Shown: positions 31,062 to 43,122 of the stretch, in pieces
How positions within the stretch are numbered: the first letter of the stretch is position 1
Layout: the number at the start of each line of letters is the position of its first letter
From: Cladochytrium replicatum
Taxonomy: Eukaryota > Chytridiomycota > Chytridiomycetes > Cladochytriales > Cladochytriaceae
Length of the DNA: 64,000 nt
Assembly: GCA_025526935.1 (NCBI GenBank)
Contig: JAHLKD010000030.1
Location: 62,001-126,000 of the forward strand
Direction of reading: 5' to 3'
Made by a program: the position numbers and the translations under genes
Notes under the pieces: generated by a model
What the model saw: the letters and a program-made list of their open reading frames with translations, nothing else
Told to the model about the DNA's origin: nothing
Database searches by the model: none

Positions 31062-31648
31062 AACAGATTGGGGTTGATGCGAAGAACAGCGGTTTCGCTT
31101 CGTCCTCACTGCCAGAACAATTAGTCTGGTTGAAAACCATTTAGCAAATGTCTGAGAAATCCGCTTCTATGTCGTGAGCCTGGATCTCGTCAGTCCGGCA
31201 CCGCCTTTTAAACGGATCTCAGTGAGTCATCACTTTCGCTGTCATCCGCCGAAGCAAACATACACCTGAAGCACGTTGCAACCCGCATTTCGCACGCAAT
31301 CCCAGACTTGAACGTCTGGAAAGGGGTGATGCGCTGCGCTAGCACTACGGTGGACGTTCAAACTAAGGCGGCATGAAAGGAGGGATTAATTTTTCAATAT
31401 TGGAATGGGTTTGGCTCGCCGGAAGGTTGTTTGCTCTGATGCTTCCGGCTTGGCTGCCCATTCCGTTTGTGCAGAATTCGGAAGAAAAAATGGAAAACAA
31501 ACGCATCGCAAACAAACACGTATGAGAGGTCCCTTTTCTTTTTCGTTGACAGGAAAGTGTAGAATTCTTACACCAAGATGGGGTATTTGCAACAGGGACA
31601 TTGTCAAGCTTCCAAGCAGATGACGAAACAATGATACGACACAATCTT
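31062..31648. other. Intergenic
   Basis: Downstream region of the carnitine carrier gene. No gene is supported. Confidence 0.3.
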
Positions 31649-32782
31649 CTACCACATGCTGTGCATTGCTACCAATGCAGCCTCACGACCCAAGAAACCA
31701 GCAGCATTTGCCTATTTACAGAAGGATCCAAGGAATTTAGTTCAGCGCAAAGTGCTTTTAGTCATTGCATATACCGGGAAAGCACGAAGCAAAGCTGGGC
31801 CGAGACCCTTGAAGAGTGCACCGGGCCCTTCCTTGACAACGATCTTTGTAGCGCAGTCCATGAAGCCTTTGTAAGTTCCGGCGGGGGAGGCCTGAATGCG
31901 AGACTTGATCACATCCGGGGGCTAAAGGAGCACACTGTGTCAGAACACTCAATGGAAATATTCGTCCATATAAATACTTACAATGGCGATGGACCACATG
32001 GTGACACCGGCCATACCACCGGAGAACAGAACCGCACCAATGCTGATTGGTGCGTCCTTAGGCTTCAACAAGCGATAGAAGAACTCGTATCCAACAAAGT
32101 AAGCTGCGGAGCCGGGAATGTCACGAGCAAGGGTTGCGACGGTACCGCGGTAAAGACCAGCGATACCGCCTTCCCTGTAGACGCCGAGACCGGCGTCGAA
32201 CATGCCCTTATACTTCTTCCCGGATCCACCGGCGGTGTCTTGTGTCTGGAGCATGACCTTAATACGCTCCATTGGGGTGGTGATGATGGTCTGTGGGACA
32301 GCAGAGAAACCACCGGCCAGGGCGTATTCGGTCATGGTCAAGTCTTTTGATTTTCGGTTGGGTGTAGAAGCGTAGACCAGTTGCTGTCCGACATCATAGC
32401 CCTAAAAATACGAGTAGCATGGATATTAATTCGTTATTGCTTTTAAATTAGTGAGTAAGATTACCCAGAATGACACGGCGAACATGGGAGTTACGCCGAT
32501 AAGTGGTGATGTAATGCCCTTGTACAGACCAAAGAAACCTTCCTTAGCGACGGTTTGGCGGAAGCAGTCCGCAAGACCCTTGTACTGATTGCTTGTCTGC
32601 AATCGCACTTTGAGGGTGTCGAAGGGGTGCTGAGAGGGGAGATTTGTCAGTGATCTAAGGTAGGCAATTGATAGCTGACAATAACTTACACCGACGAGGA
32701 CGGAAGCGACACCGGCAGCCCCACCGGACAAGAACGACTTGACCTGGTCCATCTTTGGGGGTTCTTTCCCGTCGCTGGCCAT
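31649..32782 (-). CDS. Mitochondrial carnitine/acylcarnitine carrier
   Basis: Five exons on the minus strand (32690-32782, 32465-32629, 31982-32401, 31775-31921, 31649-31711) give 295 residues, typical of the SLC25 family. Three repeats each carry the carrier signature: HPFDTLKVRLQT, TPMERIKVMLQTQ and PPDVIKSRIQAS, with the matching EGFFGLYKG, GGIAGLYRG and GPGALFKG ends. The substrate-contact signature in repeat 3 (PPDVIKSR) and the KVxLQTQ in repeat 2 are those of CRC1/SLC25A20-type carriers. These exchange acylcarnitine for carnitine across the inner mitochondrial membrane for beta-oxidation. Each join keeps frame. The start codon gives MASDGKEPPKMDQVK. An upstream in-frame extension to about 32,920 is less likely coding. 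Confidence 0.88.
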
Positions 32783-32974
32783 CGAAAAGTCGGAGATGCC
32801 AAAGACACGAGCCACACGGGAGGGAAGAGCCGATTGAAAATAGATAAATAAAACGTCATTATTGCTGCGCTCATTGGGGTGTTGGGCAGACTCACTCAAC
32901 TTGGCGTACTCCTTGGACACAGCCAGTAAACTCGGCCCGTCAAGCTTCTTGACTACATACGGTTGCGACGTCGT

Positions 32975-34060
32975 CGCTACTCCAACGATGCCATGGATCA
33001 GGCAAGCAGACGGACATGTCGCAGTTCTGGATTGGTGGATGATGTAGTGGGTTTCGCGCTTGATTGGACTGGACGCAATGGACCTGGCCAGCGAGAAAAG
33101 TCACATCGCTGTTCTCGAATGGTGGATATCATGCGGTCTCGAACTTGAGTGGACAACAAAATCCATGGATCGGGCGAGTGCGAGAGGGCAAATTGCTGTT
33201 CTCCATGGGTGGAAATCCAGTGGCCTCGGTGTTGCGTACAGCATTGATTCCATGGACGGGGCTAGCGAACAAGGACACGCCGTTGTACTCGAATGGTGGA
33301 AATCAAGTAGTCTCGTGCATAAATGGACACACCTGTCATGGATCTCGCGGGGTGCAAGGGAACACATCACAGTTCTCAAATAGTGGAAATCGAGTGGGCT
33401 TAACCTCAGATGATCGAGAGGTCGATGGACCTTGCAAGTGCGGGCAGTTCAATTTTTGGCGCCACTGATTGGTGGAAATAAGGCGCACTGCTATGGTGCT
33501 AGGCCACCGGTTTGAAGCTAAAGTGGTCAGAAAAGGCGATGAACTCAGCGATGATAAACGGCCACGTCAAGGTCATTGATTGGTGGAAATCGAGTGGATT
33601 GTGCCTAAATTGGGCGTGTCACGACGGGATGAGGCTATCTCGACACGGCCGTGGTACTCGAGTGTTTTAAGTAGAGTGGTCTGGTGATAAACTATGACGA
33701 ATGTGCCGTAAATTGGGCCAGCTGTCACGGGCTCGATGGGCTGGATGGGTAGAAATCCAGTGGACTTCCGATGAAATACATGGAGTTTTGCATGGACAGA
33801 GCAGGTGAGCAAGACTGTACCGACACTGATCCAGCTGATTATCATTCTACACTATAGCCTAATGGACAAGGCGGGCAACGAGGACAACTTGGTCGTTCTA
33901 GATTGGTGGGAATCGAGAGGATTGGAAATGAAGTTGTCCGATCGGCGATCAACTCCACCAAGTTTGAAGTTCGAGATTGGTGGGAATCGAGAGGATTGGA
34001 TATGAAGTTGTCCGATCGGTCAATCAACTGCACCAAGTTTGAAGTTCGAGATTGGTGCTA
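32975..34060 (+). pseudogene. Decayed chytrid-type WW/ankyrin-like repeat gene
   Basis: The best frame (33060-33383) holds about three 33-residue units of the form MD-AS-GHIAVLEWW-SSGL (ASEKSHIAVLEWWISCGLEL, ASARGQIAVLHGWKSSGLGV, ASEQGHAVVLEWWKSSSL). The same unit continues in other frames upstream (GHVAVLDWW at 33,020) and downstream (NLVVLDWWESRGLEMK at 33,885), with stops and shifts between. Units of this kind form long ankyrin-related repeat proteins in chytrids. Here the array is broken and has no start or end that I can define. Confidence 0.65.
33901..34058. repeat. Tandem direct repeat, period about 74-75 bp
   Basis: GATTGGTGGGAATCGAGAGG begins at 33901 and 33975, and a partial third unit begins at 34050. 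Units are nearly identical through AAGTTGTCCGATCGG and AGTTTGAAGTTCGA. The period is shorter than the 99-bp coding unit, so it arose after loss of function. Confidence 0.8.
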
Positions 34061-34993
34061 ATCAAGTTTGCTAAACCCTACTTCAAGTGATTTAGTGCAG
34101 CGTTTCTTGATTGAGTCTCTGCTCCACCAAACCTTGCACCAAAATAGTTGAGTTTCGACGTATCCCAAAAAAGTACAATTTACTTGCACTCGACGATATT
34201 TCGTCAGCAGCATATTATAGAGATACTGATATAATGAGCTGCGTATGTGATTGGTATGAACTCCAGAATTGGTGACTCTGATGCCCGGTTTTTGCAACAT
34301 TACGTGGAGAATCATCTTGCCAAGTAAGCAAGTAAGCGTTGCGGCGTCACTGCCACGGCCTGCCCAGCTCGTTAAATATCTTCCCCATGTCTGCCTCTCC
34401 CCCCACAATTAGGCCGACTTCGTAATCTCCGATCTGTGACCTCATCCAAGTCGCCACCAATGAGCATCTTCTTCGCCTTCCTTGCTGTTCTGTAAGCCTC
34501 TAGCCCAGTTCTCGCGTCAGCCGCCAGTGCGCACAGCTCATCTACTATTCTTGTTTCGCCGAGAGCATTCGTCGGCTCGAAACCACCTTACATACCATGC
34601 ATCGCGCGGCCATGGGAGTCAGGCTGCTCCGGTTTCACGTACATGCCCTGGGACGTGGATGCGGATGTCGCGAGGTGTACTGTGCGTGTGATGCCTTGGT
34701 GCACCATCAAGACATGTGCAAGAAAAACACCTCCACTCAGGACTACTGCAGTCGTTCTCTGTGCTTGGGGATGTATGTAAATACGGTATGCCGAGAATAA
34801 AGGGATGTAGAGCGTACACTTCCATGTGGACCATGGTGACGGAGTGCACACAAGTAGTCGAACGTGACTGATTGGAGAACGAGGTTGGTGTTTCAACTCT
34901 GTTCCCACGATCTCCATCAAACCCGCCGTTTGGCGCAGTATTGAACCTCCGACCTTTGCTTTCCCTCCCCAGAGACTGTCTCCCCAGACGTCG
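34061..34993. other. Intergenic
   Basis: About 930 bases without a supported gene, although several short frames exist on both strands. It should hold the promoter of the 34994 gene. Confidence 0.3.
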
Positions 34994-36157
34994 ATGGGTG
35001 CCCCGGCGATGGCTCTGTCAACTGGAAATCCACTACCCCAACCTTCGGTCCCTATACTTCGTCGCTCTACGTGTGACCCGTCTCCCGACCCCATAGAGCG
35101 GAGAGTTGTTACTTTGCCGCACACCTCGACCCCTGAACGAGCTGGAGGTCCCTCGGGCTTCCTAATGCTCTCCCACTCAGCTGCACGGTCTGGACTCCTC
35201 GCGGGTATAGATGGAGAGCCAACAGATACACCGAATAATGGCGATGAAGCGGAAGAACGGGCGGAGCAGACGGGGTTTCAATATTATTACTTCTTGGACT
35301 CTGCCAGCTTAATTTCTACATCTAATGGCAAGCTACCGGTCTTTACTATACCTGAAGAGATGGAGGCACCAGAGCGCCAGCTCACTCGGGTTCTTTCAAA
35401 TAATGATGGCACACCACGACGTTCACATGGACGTTCCGCATCATGCGCCAGCAGTCGCTCGTGGAGAAAGGGCGACGAGGAAGAAGGAACACTTTTTGAG
35501 GTTCCGAGGTCGCCATCGTGTCCGCCTACTCCGCAAAGTGGTCTCACACGGAGAGTAACATGGTCACATCACCTGACATCAGAATACAAGTCTGAGGACT
35601 GGGAGAAGCGAATAGAAGAGTACAGAGCAGAGAGAAACACTCAGCGCCTGGCCGGTTTACCAGGTTTCCACAAATTGAAGATTCTCTCGCGACCAAGAAG
35701 AACATCTGTTGACTCTGAAACGAGTCTGCCCACTGCAAGGACCAAATTCGAGCTGCCGGAATGCCACAACACTCACACCGGCCCCCTCAAGGAGAAGGAC
35801 GCGCCCAAAGGAGGACGACGATTCTCTACTACCGCCACATTTGTGCCGAACTACAATCTATTCATGAGGCTTCGAACACTCTCTGGGAACGAAATGACGT
35901 GTCCTTCCGACATTGCACCTTCTGACTTGAAGCGAAAGCTGCGAGCACCGTCTCACCACCGCTCGAGTGGCGCTAGTGATTCTTGCCCGCGGAAGGACTC
36001 TGTTCTATCGGTATTTCCCAGGTGGACACAATCGGTTGGAGGCTCGACCAATTCTCGACCATCCGCAGATGTGAAGCATCCCCCTTCCGAACCAGGTCTT
36101 TTCGAGTGGCTAGGACAGCGTTGGAAGCGTCGAGGTAGCCAGCCGCGGGTGAAATAG
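34994..36157 (+). CDS. Hypothetical Ser/Pro/Arg-rich protein
   Basis: Single exon, 387 residues, no family recognised. The protein is hydrophilic and low in complexity, rich in Ser, Pro, Arg and Thr. It has many potential phosphorylation sites (RRSHGRSASCASSRSWRKG, SRPRRTSVDS) and one folded-looking charged helix (SEDWEKRIEEYRAERNTQRL). A conserved-looking block RRVTWSHHLTSEYK precedes that helix. The C-terminus has EPGLFEWLGQRWKRRGS. No signal peptide or membrane span is present, so it is probably an intracellular, largely disordered regulatory protein. The ATG at 34994 is the first in a long uninterrupted frame. It precedes the kelch gene on the same strand by about 535 bases. Confidence 0.6.
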   Translation: MGAPAMALSTGNPLPQPSVPILRRSTCDPSPDPIERRVVTLPHTSTPERAGGPSGFLMLSHSAARSGLLAGIDGEPTDTPNNGDEAEERAEQTGFQYYYFLDSASLISTSNGKLPVFTIPEEMEAPERQLTRVLSNNDGTPRRSHGRSASCASSRSWRKGDEEEGTLFEVPRSPSCPPTPQSGLTRRVTWSHHLTSEYKSEDWEKRIEEYRAERNTQRLAGLPGFHKLKILSRPRRTSVDSETSLPTARTKFELPECHNTHTGPLKEKDAPKGGRRFSTTATFVPNYNLFMRLRTLSGNEMTCPSDIAPSDLKRKLRAPSHHRSSGASDSCPRKDSVLSVFPRWTQSVGGSTNSRPSADVKHPPSEPGLFEWLGQRWKRRGSQPRVK

Positions 36158-36692
36158 AGCGTCGTTGGCTGCGTTTTTATTGTGTCGATTCGTTCACATT
36201 CAATTGCACCTTTGCTGTTCTGGTATTGATAGCGCATGGTGATAGGTCGACTTTGATGGCTGGCGTGTAATTGCATGAGAAGATCTTAGACTATTGTCAG
36301 CTTCCTCTCTCGGCGGGATGTTTCTTAGGTGTCTTCTACTGGGTAGTTGTTTTTTTTATAGAGTCGGTTTAGTACCCCCCCCCTTTTATCAACTGTCCAC
36401 ACCCCCAGATTGATGCTTCTTTGATGCTGATTATCTCCATCAAATTGCATTACTGCTTTAACACATACTATAATTTGTAGAACTTCCTTCTAATAACTGC
36501 ACTCATATTTTTTAATGTTTTAATTTTCCCACGCGGCTCCCTCGACTTCCGCCCAGCGCAACGCAACGCCGAGCTGGCTGCAGGAAGAAATCGAGCTGGT
36601 CTCGGGGTGGGAGACCGCCGGATTTGACCCTGTACTTAAACCATTTGCTGAATCAAACTTGCTACTATCGCGATCCTGGCCAGACTATCGAC
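36158..36692. other. Intergenic with poly-C run
   Basis: Promoter region of the kelch gene. It contains a run of about nine or ten C at about 36,375-36,385 and a T-rich tract just before it. No gene is seen. Confidence 0.35.
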
Positions 36693-39600
36693 ATGCCCCC
36701 CCATTGGCACTCACGCCTGGGATTCCTGATCCTCTCAATTCTACCTCCCCATGTGCTCGCAGCATGGGGTACGGTGACGCTGACGCCTCTCCAACCTACT
36801 CCTGTAGCTGGCCACAGCGCAACCCTCATTCGAACCGACGGCAACAGAGCCCTCGCGTGTGTCGTTGGCGGAGTCACAGGCGGTAACATTCCAACATCGC
36901 AGATCGCGTTCCTGGATCTGAGTGTGCCCTCCCCAACATGGTGGACTCTCCCGTTCAACGATACCGTAGTCCCGCCGATCGCAGGTCACACGGCGCATGT
37001 GATTCATCCAATGAAGGACGGAAAGTTTGATATGAGCGATCCGCCGTTCGTGATGCTATTGTATGGGGTAACTTCATGGAATCCGCGAAAGTACTTTTCG
37101 ATTTCGGACGGGAAAACCGATGTTTCGATTGCGGAGATGGATCTCGCGTCAGACAGGGCATCTGATGTTGTTGATGGGTTCAACACAGGATCGACGGCGC
37201 CGATTCAAAGAGTGAGGCATTCTTCAGCTGTTCAGTACAGCCAGTGGACACTTTATCTGTATGGAGGTGTAGGTAAGCAAAGCTTGTGCGTGGAACAAGG
37301 TTATAAAGGACTGACTAATCGAGGTTACAGTAGGTGGAAGTGAAGATAATATCTCACAAGAGCTATGGTCTATGAATATGAATAGCAAGTTGTGGACAAG
37401 AATGCCGGATCCACCTGATAACGACCCACCTCCGACAGCCGAGAGTGGTGCCTCCATGCTCCTTGTACAGAATGAGCGATATCTCCTGATCTGCTTCGGT
37501 ATTCACAGGCGACCAACGAATGGTTGTAGCTTATTTGACACTGTCAACAACGTTGTAAGTTTCTACAAAATTTGGTGACATGCTTTGTAACGAAGTTGTT
37601 AAGTGGAACGCAACAAGTATTGATAGTGGATCTGCCGAACCAGCTCCACGTGCTTCCGCAACACTGACACACCTTAAGTTGGGATCATCGGAATTTGCAC
37701 TCCTCTTTGCTGGCGGAAATTATGGTGACGGAACTGCATACAATGACCTTTGGGCTCTGGACTTGTCAAAACTTCCTGCACTTTGCTGGCGTCCAATAAT
37801 CTTGTGTGAAAACTCCTCGGTTCCTGCCGCACGCTTTGATCATTCTATGATTGCTTTGAGCGACAATTACTTCTTTATGTGGGGCGGCCACTCGAGCTTG
37901 TACGAGCAGCCTGATGGCACTGTTCACTTCCTGGAAGTTCGATTATCTGAAGATGGGACGCTGCATGGAACATGGTCGCTTAATTATGAGATACCTGATG
38001 TAATCATTGTGGATTCTGGTTACAAAGTGAGCACCGGGACACAGACGGAGAGAGCCCCCGTCATTTCTCGGGGACCAGATTCGACAAGAAACGGGAACAG
38101 AGGTGGTGAGGCGAATGGAGCGGCTTCCTCAACTTTCCCCACTCCGACATTTGCAAACCCGCATGGAACGATAACCCCAAGTGCGACCCCCTCCGGTGAT
38201 CCAAACCGGGCTACGTCCAACAGCCTCGGTGTCGTTCTGCTCGCTGCACTGGGAGTCATTCTCGGTGTGATGCTCTTCCGATTCTGGAAAACTTTCAAGA
38301 AAGAGCCGGGTGACCGATTTGTTCTTGCCTTTGAGAAAGCAATGGTGTACTCATCATGTTGGCAATTTTCGTGGTGCTGGCTAACAAGAAAAAGGCGTCC
38401 CCAACTCGAAAATCGTACTTCTCAGATCTGTCCACAGAGCAGCGGAACTCAGATCACCATGAGCTTAGGACGGAGATCCAGCGCAACCGTGATAAACGTA
38501 ATGACCAGCTCTGGCCAGCGCTCTGGTGCACGTAACGCTGGAAGTGTAGCTGTGCATCGAGAACCGACGATTACTTCCGGCACTACTTGTGCGAGAAGCT
38601 TGCGATCGGACAGAGCGGATGAAAGGAGGAGCCAGTTTTTCGAAGATTTCGAGAATGAAGAGGAACTGTCGAAAGATAGAAGTCAACCTGGGCTTGTCCC
38701 TGGAACAAGCATTCAGTCTGGAGCACTCTTGCTTGGGCCGGTCCCAACGGTATCCGAGGATTTCTCTGAAGTGATCGATGTGTGGAGAGGATACGATTCA
38801 GCTGAGCCTCATACCCTTTTTCAAGGACAGTCATCTCAGACATCAAATCACGGGCAGATTCTGTTTGGTGTGCAAGAGTTTTCTCCGGAACATCCGCTCG
38901 GTTTTGATTCTGTGTCAGTTCGTGACTCTGGAGGACTTTCATGGTTTCCACGGGGAGGGGAGTTGGCAGGGTCCGACAATCAAGACTATCAAGCGCTTCC
39001 ACTTTTCCGGACCAATACCGGCCATTCTGGATTCCCGCATATCGACGTGGCCAGAACTCACTCTCGACATTCTCTGCTCACCACACCTGTCGAGATGGTT
39101 CGTTCGAGTTCGAGCCAGACATACCACTCGATGGTGGAGCTCATTCCCGTTTGCCATTCACCGGTTGAATTGATACCTGTATGCAGCTCACCAACTGAGT
39201 TGATTGTTCCGGTGATCCATTATTCAGATGACACATCATCGGATGGCCAGAAATTGAGCCTTCACAGATCGGAGTACGAAAGGACACCACCACTGCTTAC
39301 TGATCCGAGCTTCAGAAATACGAGATCGAGAACTGGAAAGTCGCGTAAGAGGCCGCAGCAGATGCCTCGCGCTATCTGGACGACGGGAGAGAATGGTGCG
39401 CCGCGGTTAATCCGCAGCGTCAGCCAACCAACCGATGGTACAGTCAGCCCGAACGAGTACTTTACGTTTTCGCGAGCGGAAGGAGGCGACGATATCGAGG
39501 TGGCAATGCCATTTACACCTGTACCCACCGTGAGATTCAATTTGCCAAACAACCCTCCGGCTTCCAGCACCTCGTTGCCCCCAGGCGACGTATGGGTTCC

Positions 39601-40018
39601 AACAAATGCGGACCTCCCGCCTCGGATACCTCGAGCACGCACTTCTGATGGTCGACCACCATCCCCGCTGATTGCCCATCCGAGCATGCGAACAAGCTTT
39701 CAATGCGGTAACGGGAGTACCCCGCGCGGGATTATCCAAACCAGAAGATCTGGGGAGTACATAGAGCCTCCTCCCGCGGTGTTTGAATGGCCGGTGGCGC
39801 CGATTGTTGTTCCGGTGACCTATGTTGATGCTGAAGAGTACGGTGTGATTGTTACCGCGGCAATTGGTGGCGCGTCGAGTGTTCCGACACCGGCATCGTT
39901 CCGATGGAGATCTACTGGTGCGATTCGAAGAGGTTCCGTTCCTGATCTTGCGAGCTCGACTGTACAGAGTGGAAGTTTGGATGCAGGCAGAGAAGAGGAG
40001 GAGGTTCCACAGTTCTAG
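36693..40018 (+). CDS. Kelch-type beta-propeller single-pass membrane protein
   Basis: Three exons (36693-37272, 37331-37554, 37604-40018) give 1,072 residues. An N-terminal signal peptide (LGFLILSILPPHVLAAW) leads into kelch-like repeats, each with a Gly-Gly pair: ALACVVGGVTGG, TLYLYGG, FALLFAGGNYGDGTAYND and YFFMWGGHSS. A Ser/Thr/Pro stalk follows, then one membrane span at about residues 476-495 (LGVVLLAALGVILGVMLF). The long cytoplasmic tail of about 570 residues is Ser-rich and contains a tandem motif (VELIPVCHSP, VELIPVCSSP, TELIVPVIH) and poly-acidic and Arg/Ser patches. This resembles fungal kelch membrane proteins with a galactose-oxidase-like ectodomain. The role may be cell-surface sensing or cell-end anchoring. 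The third-exon acceptor (GTTGTTAAG|TGG) was chosen because it alone keeps frame. Confidence 0.78.
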
Positions 40019-40827
40019 ACAGAGAACCGTTATCATTATGAGGGTTTCATTGATGAGGGCTAATTGGATCATCGTTGTTTGATTTTTGCTGACTTGTAGT
40101 TGCTGCTATTTGCGTTTTAGCCTGCATTTTCTCACCCTTTCCCCATCGGCTGGTTCGATAAGCGCATATGAAGTATTTTTCAGGGTGGATGCCTTTGCAG
40201 AAGTTGGTTTGGAAATAGACGCAGCTTGTCTCTGCTGCTGCAGATTTGGAGCCTCTACCAAGGCCATATCTCCTCATGGTTATTTTATGGTTTTGTATTT
40301 ATAAGAAGAGATTCTGAAGATTACTGGCCTTTGGCTTTGTGTTTAAGAACGGAATATTTATTAATATTACATCGTTTCTCGATCTAATGGAGTCACACCA
40401 AACAATCAACCGCAATTCCCAAATGAGCAGCAGAGCCCTTGACAAAGCACAGTCCTGCTGTTCGACTTCACCTAATCTGCAAAAGGAATGCATCTCCAAT
40501 CATACATATTTTTTCAGATATTCAAAGATTATCGTTTTTCATTTTGGTAGACTATGTTCGAGGGATAAAAAATATAACAAAAAGAAATAAAAAAGAATGA
40601 TTCACACCGCGCAATTGGTACATCATAAAAGTATAAAAGCGAAGGGGCCCAGAAAACTTGAAAAGAAACCATAAATCAAAATACAGCTTCGTGAACACTC
40701 ATAGACATAGAAGGGGAAAATGAACTACATATTTTTTAGCGGGGTATTTTGAGGCGTTGCTTGTGGGGGCCGTCAATGATGCAAGAAACAGAAAAACAGA
40801 TTTTGATAAAAACCCACTACTGTAATC
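40019..40827. other. Convergent intergenic region
   Basis: About 800 bases between convergent genes, AT-rich (40,500-40,620 especially). It presumably holds two polyadenylation regions. No gene is supported. Confidence 0.35.
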
Positions 40828-42433
40828 TTACACCTTGATGAACTTGAGGGAAGCAGTTCCACCGCCGACCTGGACCGAGATGTTGCTAGCACCCTCGCCC
40901 TGCGCGCCCTTGAATCCAGAGAGTTTCCTTCCGAACCTTCCTTTCCTCTGTCCGCGAACGGTGAACGGTCCCCGGGTTCCAGCGTTGGTCACGTCCGCGG
41001 AGCCGCTCGTGACCTCGACGTCAAAGGTACCATAGAAATTGTCGCCGTCGACCGAGAGCTTTGCGGTTCCGATTCCGACGTCGGCGTCGATGACGGAGCC
41101 CTTGGCGGGGGAAGCGCGCTCGACGACGAGGGAGCCGGATCCGATTTCGGTGTAGAGGTTTGTGAATGAGGGGTCGTAGAATTCGGCGCGGCCGTTCTTG
41201 ACGCCGATGTCAAAGTCCTTGGAGACGGTGTTGGAGATGGCGACGGTGCCTTGCTCGACGTTGGCGGCGACGTTGTAGGACTGGCCGTCCTCAACTTCGA
41301 TGCGGCCCTTCTTGACTTTGCTGCGGATGTTATCCACGAGGAAGTCCTTTTGGTGAAAGGGAGAATTAGGTCGTGGGAAGTTGGTTTACAAAACGAGCTT
41401 TTTGACTTACAGCCAAGTTAACTTCACCGTAGTCGACATCGACGGTGGCACCGATACCGTAAGCGTTGGATAGTTTCACAGAGCCGGTGTCAGCGGTGAC
41501 AAGAATGCTCAAGATTGGGCCACTGTGAAGTGCTTGGTAGGACTGCTTGGTGGCTTCGTTCGCCTTGTACTCAGCAGACTTGGCAGCTGCAGCCTTGGCA
41601 ACGGCGGCTTTGGCAGCAGCCTTGGCATCAGCGGGCTTGAGAGAGTCCGTGAAGCCGATGTAAAGGTGAGCAATTAGACAGCCTCCCTTAGCCTTCAAGG
41701 GGTAGGCGGAGTTGATGTCGACGTTAAGGGTCGCAGCGCCGCCGAATTCGGTAACAGGCTGGATGTCGTAGCTGAGTTCGTCGAAAACATCGGGGATGTC
41801 CGACTCGAAGAAGAGGGCAACCTCAACGGAGGAGCTGCGGCTGGCATAGCGGCCTCCGTCGATGGATGCGTCGAGGAACTAAGGAGATTATTGTAAGTTT
41901 CGACATGTGGAAGATTTTCTCCGAGTCTTACGAGGTTGCTTGAGCTGACGTTGAGACGGATAACGTAGTCTTTAATAGAGGCGACTCCGGCCTCAGGGTA
42001 ATAGAAAGTAACACCGCTGTCTCCGCAGCTGGTGGCAAAAGGGGTTTCCGATTCGGTGGTGGTAACCTGCAACTGGGGCTGATCCGCGAACTCGAAGTCG
42101 GTCTCGTATTCGGGCTCCTCAGGCATCTGAAGATTACACCAAGAACGTTCAAAAAAAACAACAACATGGGCCGCAACAAACGGTTATCAAAGAAATATAT
42201 ACCTTGCCTTCATCAGACCTTCCAAAAAGCTGATACAGAGTCACGAGCCCGACGATGATCAGGATCCATTTGGCAATGGATGTCCACCATTTGGACTTTT
42301 TCTCGTTGACCACCAAAAAGACCGGCGCGTCCGCGTGCTTCTCTGTGTACCGCGGCGGCATAAGCTTCGCCGACTCTACGTCAGCATCAGTTTCAGGTAG
42401 GCGAATCGACTTAGGCTTCGACAAGAAACTCAT
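40828..42433 (-). CDS. Single-pass membrane protein with beta-rich ectodomain, copy A
   Basis: Four exons on the minus strand (42203-42433, 41932-42126, 41411-41878, 40828-41346) give 470 residues. A short cytosolic N-terminus ends in a basic patch (NEKKSKWW) before one membrane span (AKWILIIVGLVTLYQLF), so this is a type II protein. The outer part has repeated valine/glycine strands of beta-helix or adhesin type (VKLSNAYGIGATVDVDYGEV, RIEVEDGQSYNVAANVEQG, IGTAKLSVDGDNFYGTFDVEV). This resembles DUF4097-like domains. The C-terminus is NISVQVGGGTASLKFIKV. An Ala/Lys-rich helix (residues about 180-215) interrupts the sheet. A paralogue with the same four-exon structure lies at 43123. Function unknown; a cell-surface role is inferred. 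Confidence 0.7.
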
Positions 42434-43122
42434 GCTGATCTACTTGGATGTGGAGCTGGGAATGGAGACCTTGGCTCCTTTTAAAGCTTTCTCGCGGCGA
42501 TCCACACAACGGCCACTGGTTTATCATTTACGGCATAAATGGCGCCAGCATTTCAGGGTTGCTTTTTAAAAATACCAAAAGTTCAGCGTAGGGAGCACGT
42601 ATTGTTGCATCTAATGTCAGACTAAAAAACACTGGCAAGACACCACGATTGCCTGGTCTTGTGGTTCAACCGTAATCAGTTGTGATAAAGCTGCCGAGCG
42701 AATAGCATCAAGCAATCACGAAGAATGGCACCGGATCAGGGCAGCCAAACACACACAAACATCAATATGGCTGAACAACAAATTTACAACTTTATCACAC
42801 CACATTCATGTGACGAACTTGAGGGAGTTTAAAAAATACAGGCTATGTTGTCGCCTATTTTCTTGGAGAATCAACCAATCAAGAACGAGACACTTAACCA
42901 GCACAGAATATTGATCAAATGAGACACATTTAATATGAGAGCCGCATTCAAAATACAGCCATAGACTGGAAACACAAGAGAGATCATGAGAGCGCAAAAA
43001 AGTGAAGAAGCTAAAATACAACATCCCACTCAGACCAAATGAGATACAACAATCATGGAATTCAGGTTCACGAGGCAAATGCTTTAGCAAATGCAGTTCA
43101 GCGAAGTATGAAATCAATTTGT
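42434..43122. other. Intergenic between beta-membrane paralogues
   Basis: About 690 bases. It contains the promoter of copy A and the transcript end of copy B. A TTTTAAAG/TTTTTAAAAAT box occurs at about 42,480-42,575. No gene is seen. Confidence 0.35.

Noticed and set aside
34588-35124. A 178-codon minus-strand frame in the gap before the 34,994 gene
   Set aside because: It overlaps the start of a longer plus-strand gene and has no recognisable domain or splice support.
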